NCBI GenBank assembly: GCA_964648465.1
Contig: CAZYMU010000007.1
Coordinates: 1 to 64,000 of the forward strand
DNA length: 64,000 nucleotides
Reading direction: 5' to 3'
Source of the DNA: Aminicenans sp964648465
GTDB taxonomy: Bacteria > Acidobacteriota > Aminicenantia > Aminicenantales > Aminicenantaceae
This document shows positions 60,051 through 64,000 of the stretch, in pieces (the stretch's first letter is position 1; each line of letters starts with the position of its first letter). A program made the translations under genes and the position numbers. The notes under the pieces were generated by a model. It was not told the DNA's origin and made no database searches. It saw nothing but the letters and a program-made list of their open reading frames with translations.

Positions 60051-61046
60051 TTATCCATCACCTTCTTTCCTGCTGCTATAATATCCTTCTCTTGTCCTTA
60101 CTTTATATTTCTTTTTTGAAGTAACAACCTTAATGCTTCGATACTCATTTTCTTGGCTTTTATATGATGTATATCCAAGTATATACTGATAACTGAGTTC
60201 TTTTTTTATCTTTCTGAAAGCAAGTATCAATTCTTCAATCTGATTAATAAAAAATGCCTTTCCTCCTGTTGCTTTTGAGAATCCCTCCAGAGAATCCACT
60301 ATACCAGAAGATGTTAATGCAGGAGAATGTTTATACTTTTTTAAATATTGCTCGCTTAAAGGAATTTTATACCCGATGGTATATATAGGTATATCTACTT
60401 TTTTTGCAATCTCAACTGCCTGATCTTGAGAATATTGGCTGTCGTTCTCAATCCCATCTGTAATTAAAAGAAGTGCTCTCTTTTCATTTTTTCCTTTATT
60501 CGCAAATGTTGGAGATACAGCTATAGCATCATTTAAAGCAGTCTGTCCATAAGCCTCAATTTTTTCCAGTACGGTTAAAAAATCATTCTTATTAGCAGTA
60601 AAACCTACAGCAATTTCCACCTCTCCATCAGCAAAAATTAATAACGAAATTACATCCCGAGGACCAAGAAGATATTTAATCAAGTAATTAATCGCTTTTT
60701 TGCTTTCTTCAAGTTTATCCTGAACAGCCATACTCCCGCTTACATCAAGTAAGACAGTCAAACTCATGTCAGCTTCAAAATCGTGGCTAAAATATGTTAT
60801 ATCCTGTTTTTTATCATTTTCATATATAGTAAAATCTTCACTTGTTAAGTTGTTAATATACCTTCCTTTTTTATCCTTGACTGTAACTGCTAATGAAATG
60901 GCATTAACTTCTATACTATGAACTATCCCTTTATATTCTGTTTGTTGTGGCGTGGATAATAATAAAGATGCACTTATCAGCATAATTAAAAAGAAAATGA
61001 GAACAACTGATTTGTGAGATTGCATAGATTTATCTTTTTCCCCCAT
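60051..61046 (-). CDS. Secreted VWFA-domain protein (acidobacterial VWFA-related type)
   Basis: 331 residues. A signal/anchor helix (~14-32), a short beta domain (VTVKDKKGRYINNLTSEDF) and a von Willebrand A domain with MIDAS motif DVSGSM, later TALNDAI and ITDGIEND. The N-terminal TSEDFTIYEN phrase is typical of the VWFA-related family abundant in Acidobacteria. It probably binds a protein partner in the envelope. Either ATG 61046 or ATG 61025 could be the start. Confidence 0.87.
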   Translation of the reverse strand: MGEKDKSMQSHKSVVLIFFLIMLISASLLLSTPQQTEYKGIVHSIEVNAISLAVTVKDKKGRYINNLTSEDFTIYENDKKQDITYFSHDFEADMSLTVLLDVSGSMAVQDKLEESKKAINYLIKYLLGPRDVISLLIFADGEVEIAVGFTANKNDFLTVLEKIEAYGQTALNDAIAVSPTFANKGKNEKRALLLITDGIENDSQYSQDQAVEIAKKVDIPIYTIGYKIPLSEQYLKKYKHSPALTSSGIVDSLEGFSKATGGKAFFINQIEELILAFRKIKKELSYQYILGYTSYKSQENEYRSIKVVTSKKKYKVRTREGYYSSRKEGDG

Positions 61047-61084
61047 ATTAAAATAATAAGAAGTAAAAAATCATAAGTCAATAT

Positions 61085-61136
61085 AGATTTGCCACACTTT
61101 TGCCATTTTGTAGCAAAAATAGCTTAAAATAGCATA
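61085..61136 (+). repeat. 52-bp repeat flanking the OmpA/VWFA pair, copy 2
   Basis: Direct repeat of 59293-59344 (46 of 52 identical by direct comparison). On the minus strand it reads TGGCAAAAGTGTGGCA (61105-61090), with GG and GC 10 nt apart as in sigma-54 promoters, although the -12 box is TGGC rather than TTGC. It ends about 40 nt upstream of the VWFA start, so a promoter role is possible. Confidence 0.75.
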
Positions 61137-61190
61137 TTATTGCTAAAACTGTACTCAGAGGAAAACTATTGAAAAAACAGGGAAATAAGG

Positions 61191-61265
<75 letters not shown>

Positions 61266-61346
61266 TCTTTGTCAGTTCTTACTTCAGAACACATAGAAAA
61301 TAATAGAATTAGTATCAACTGTCAAGATTATGTCTTTATATGTCGC

Positions 61347-61401
61347 ATATAATGGAAAATAAATATTGGTATCGGCATTTTTTATGAATAATTCACGAGA
61401 A
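61347..61401 (+). repeat. 55-bp direct repeat, first copy
   Basis: It is identical over all 55 positions to 61608-61662, 261 bp downstream. The sequence includes AATATTGGTATCGGCATT and ATGAATAATTCACGAGAA. It lies between tRNA-Thr and smc. Confidence 0.92.
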
Positions 61402-61443
61402 CGTGGGTTATTCACGAGTCCAAACTTGCTACAGATGCAAGGC

Positions 61444-61484
61444 ACAGCGCATGAAGTTGTGGTCCTTCACCACGAATGCGTTGT
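61444..61484. repeat. Long imperfect hairpin inside the 261-bp repeat unit
   Basis: ACAGCGCAT (61444-61452) pairs with ATGCGTTGT (61476-61484). After a 4-nt bulge (GAAG), TTGTGGT (61457-61463) pairs with ACCACGA (61469-61475) around a CCTTC loop. Both arms are extended by the similar strings ACAGATGCAAG and GCAGATGCAG. It has the look of an extragenic palindromic element. Confidence 0.7.
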
Positions 61485-61607
61485 AACGAAGCAGATGCAG
61501 TAAGATCGGCTCGCCTGAAAGGTAAAGAATGCCGATATTTAGAAAAAAGAAGTGCATTTGAAGAGAGCTAAATGTTATGCCGAAGGAAATATCAAAGTAA
61601 CTTGCAG

Positions 61608-61662
61608 ATATAATGGAAAATAAATATTGGTATCGGCATTTTTTATGAATAATTCACGAGAA
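61608..61662 (+). repeat. 55-bp direct repeat, second copy
   Basis: Exact copy of 61347-61401. It ends 52 nt before the smc start codon. The segment between the copies also contains AATGCCGATATTT (near 61526), an inverted partial match to the repeat's AAATATTGGTATCGGCATT, suggesting recombination or insertion of an element with inverted ends. Confidence 0.92.
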
Positions 61663-61714
61663 ATGCTTGCCCAAAACATACAAAATCCATTACTATTACA
61701 GCCTTAAGCAGACA

Positions 61715-64000
61715 ATGAATATAAAAAGACTGGAAATTCAGGGTTTTAAATCTTTCTCCGACAGAACGAAGATCCTCTTTCATTCTGGAATAACTGCTGT
61801 CGTCGGCCCAAACGGCACAGGAAAAAGTAACATCGTTGATTCCCTCCTGTGGGTTCTTAAGGGAAAAAGACTTAAATCCTTAAGGGGAGAACGAAGCGGC
61901 GATGTCATTTTTAACGGAAACCTAAAAAAAGCACCGATGAACATGGCAGACGTCACCCTGTTTTTAGGGGATGACGAAGACGAACTTATTATTAATCACC
62001 GTCTTTTCCGTTCAGGCGAAAGCGAATTCAGGATGAATGGCAAAGCTGTCAGACTTAAAGACATTCAGGAAACACTCTGGAAAAAATCCATCGGGGAAAC
62101 AGCCTATTTTGTAATCGAGCAAGGGAGTATCGGTCAATTCCTATCTTCAAAACCAATAGAAAAAAGACTTCTGCTGGAAGAAGCTGCAGGCACAGCTTAC
62201 TACAAAGATAAAAAACAGCATACTCAGCGCAAACTGGAAGAGACTGAGCAAAACTTGATCAGGTTAGAAGACATCATAGCCGAAATATCAAAAGGGAAAA
62301 ACTCCCTAAAAAGGCAGGCTCATGCTGCCATACAATATAGAAAACTAAGAGAAAAAATCCGTGAGCTGACATTCCTACTCTTCAGGGAAAAAATTGACCA
62401 ACTTGAAAAAAACCGTAAAGAAACCGCAATTTCTTACAGAAAAAGCCTGAGCCGGGAAAACGAAATTACCGCACAACTAAAAATCGAAGAGAAAAATCTT
62501 GCTGATAAAAGAAAAGAAGTATGGGAATTTGAACAATTCAATAAGGAAGCACAGAAAGATCTATTTGCTTTAAAGACACAGGTTTCACGGCTCAAATCAG
62601 AAAAAGAAAATGGATCGAGGCAGATTGATTCCCTCAGTGAAAAAAGCAGCAGAGCAAGAAAAAACAGAGAAGAATTCAAGCAGGAGCTGGCATCTCTTGA
62701 AAAAGAGCAAAATGAAATAGAAAAAAATCTTAAAGTCCTAAATGAGACTCTTGAACAAAGAGAAAATGATTTAAAGGACCTAAATCAAGCAGAACAGGCT
62801 TCTAGGGAAAAATTGGAGTCAATACGTAAAGAAATCAAAACTTTAAGAAATGAACATCTTATCAAACTCTCTTCATATACAGAGATAAGAAACGAGGGGG
62901 TTAAACTTGATAAGGAATTAGAGTTGACCCTCCGCCAGGAAGAAAAGCTCTCTACTCAGATAGAATCAAATCATAACCTCGTACTCCAAAAAGCAAAAAA
63001 GCTTGAACAATCCTCGGATGATATTAAGGGGAGCTGGAAAATACTGGATGAAAAAAAACTCCAGCTTAAAACACAACAAAATTCACTGAAAAAAATCCAA
63101 TCAGGTATTGAGAATCTTCAAATCCAACTGGCAAATCTAAGACAGAAAAAAGACGAGGCCCTTCATCACCTTCATGCGTTAGAGAAAATGCAAGAAAAAG
63201 AAAAAGGCCAGCATAGTGACGCCGCTTTTCCAGGAACAATGGGGGTTCTGGCCGATTTGATAGAAACTGATAGCGAACATGCCTTTTTAATAGATGTTTT
63301 GTGGAAAGAAGAATCAAAAGCTTCTCTCATCCACACAGAAGATTTCCTGAAAAATTTCGCTGGAAGAGAATTAAAAGGCGACTTTCTTCTTTTTTCCCCA
63401 GAAAAAAAAGAGCAAGTTTTTGAAAAAGCATATCAAGACCAACGTATTGTTGGCCGTTTAAAAGCGCATGTCAAGCCAGACCCAAAAATCAAAGATTACC
63501 TCCCTCAACTCCGCGAAGCTGCTATTGTCGATGACATAAAAACAGCTTTAGAACTCTGGGTTAGCTATCCATCAATCAATTTCATCACTGTCCGTGGTGA
63601 AGTGTTATTATCTTCCGGACTTTTGAAATCAGGACGGAAAAAAGAAGGGATCTTTGCTCTTACCCAAGAGATAAGAAAACTAAAAGAAAACATTGTACTG
63701 ACTGATAAAGAGATATCACCTATAAACCTTGAAATTACTAGGAAAAACAATGAAAAACAGAAGCTTGAAGAAAAGATAAAGATAAGATCAACAGAAATTG
63801 TCCACTTTGAAACACAAATTACCGGGAAAGAAAAAGAAAATGAGTATGAACAAAGAGAGAAAGAAAAAATCGAAGCTAATCTAGCCATTCTAAAAAAAGA
63901 GCTTTCAATCATTTCTAAAGAAAAGCAGGATCTAATCAACAATTTCGAGGCAATCTCTTTGAGCTCTAAAAAACTTGAAGAGGAACAAGAATCTTTGAAG
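61715..64000 (+). CDS. smc: Chromosome segregation protein SMC, N-terminal part (runs off window)
   Basis: 762 codons are open to the window edge. The N-terminus begins MNIKRLEIQGFKSFSD, with Walker A GPNGTGKSNI about residue 33. The ATP-head segment FVIEQGSIGQFL follows, then a long coiled coil (~170-490), a hinge domain starting near GTMGVLADLIETDSEHA (~505-650), and the second coiled coil. Bacterial SMC is about 1150-1200 residues, so roughly the last 400 are missing here only because the window stops. It compacts and segregates chromosomes with ScpA/ScpB. Confidence 0.96.
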   Translation, partial: MNIKRLEIQGFKSFSDRTKILFHSGITAVVGPNGTGKSNIVDSLLWVLKGKRLKSLRGERSGDVIFNGNLKKAPMNMADVTLFLGDDEDELIINHRLFRSGESEFRMNGKAVRLKDIQETLWKKSIGETAYFVIEQGSIGQFLSSKPIEKRLLLEEAAGTAYYKDKKQHTQRKLEETEQNLIRLEDIIAEISKGKNSLKRQAHAAIQYRKLREKIRELTFLLFREKIDQLEKNRKETAISYRKSLSRENEITAQLKIEEKNLADKRKEVWEFEQFNKEAQKDLFALKTQVSRLKSEKENGSRQIDSLSEKSSRARKNREEFKQELASLEKEQNEIEKNLKVLNETLEQRENDLKDLNQAEQASREKLESIRKEIKTLRNEHLIKLSSYTEIRNEGVKLDKELELTLRQEEKLSTQIESNHNLVLQKAKKLEQSSDDIKGSWKILDEKKLQLKTQQNSLKKIQSGIENLQIQLANLRQKKDEALHHLHALEKMQEKEKGQHSDAAFPGTMGVLADLIETDSEHAFLIDVLWKEESKASLIHTEDFLKNFAGRELKGDFLLFSPEKKEQVFEKAYQDQRIVGRLKAHVKPDPKIKDYLPQLREAAIVDDIKTALELWVSYPSINFITVRGEVLLSSGLLKSGRKKEGIFALTQEIRKLKENIVLTDKEISPINLEITRKNNEKQKLEEKIKIRSTEIVHFETQITGKEKENEYEQREKEKIEANLAILKKELSIISKEKQDLINNFEAISLSSKKLEEEQESLK

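Overview
The window looks like a chromosomal segment of an AT-rich, Gram-negative, anaerobic bacterium, most plausibly of the Aminicenantes/Acidobacteriota type. This is an inference from gene content: an outer-membrane efflux system (TolC, adaptor, RND pump), an OmpA-like lipoprotein, an acidobacterial-style VWFA protein, a large BNR/sortilin-like secreted protein, a secreted S9 peptidase, and flavin/iron-sulfur electron-transfer modules typical of strict anaerobes. No rRNA is present, so the placement is not proven.

Layout. 1-11900: redox and nitrogen module. A NuoE-like protein, a HydB/NuoF protein fused to an NfnB/GltD-like flavoprotein, and a small multi-cluster ferredoxin subunit form a three-gene operon resembling the Sporomusa-type (Stn) bifurcating transhydrogenase. 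It is followed by an FMN GltB-like protein, a membrane histidine kinase with its sigma-54 response regulator, and a glutamate dehydrogenase with a sigma-54 promoter and three upstream palindromes. 11990-16140 (minus strand): the housekeeping cluster uppS-cdsA-dxr-rseP. 16359-18437: an exported six-hairpin glycosidase-like protein. 18746-22882 (minus): UDP-glucose dehydrogenase, APS kinase, ATP sulfurylase, a small ribbon-helix-helix protein and a sulfotransferase, i.e. supply of UDP-glucuronate and PAPS and use of PAPS. 23093-28942: the canonical phoH-pgpH-ybeY-corC-era cluster, followed by tRNA-His.

29200-34440 is more accessory: elbB, a B12 radical SAM protein, a metallo-beta-lactamase protein, a frameshifted class II aldolase remnant, two transposase N-terminal remnants and a Yip1 membrane protein. 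34459-44544 holds the BNR protein, a small coiled-coil protein, an EamA exporter, an ECF sigma/anti-sigma/TonB-domain operon and the S9 peptidase. 44852-49147 holds an ATP-NAD-kinase-like protein with a HisC-like aminotransferase, two iron-sulfur proteins (one with an RG-rich tail, one fused to a NifX-like domain), two tiny lysine-rich proteins and an orphan HicB-like antitoxin. 49520-52305 holds a processive GT2 synthase and an arylsulfotransferase-like protein. 52969-58981 is the RND efflux operon. 59354-61046 is an OmpA/VWFA gene pair bracketed by 52-bp repeats. tRNA-Thr and a repeat/hairpin island precede the 5' part of smc, which runs off the window end.

The most notable non-coding content is a repeat of about 250 bp with terminal inverted repeats in three copies (1-191, 18445-18694, 37836-38086), plus several other repeat families. 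No CRISPR array, prophage or complete insertion sequence was seen.
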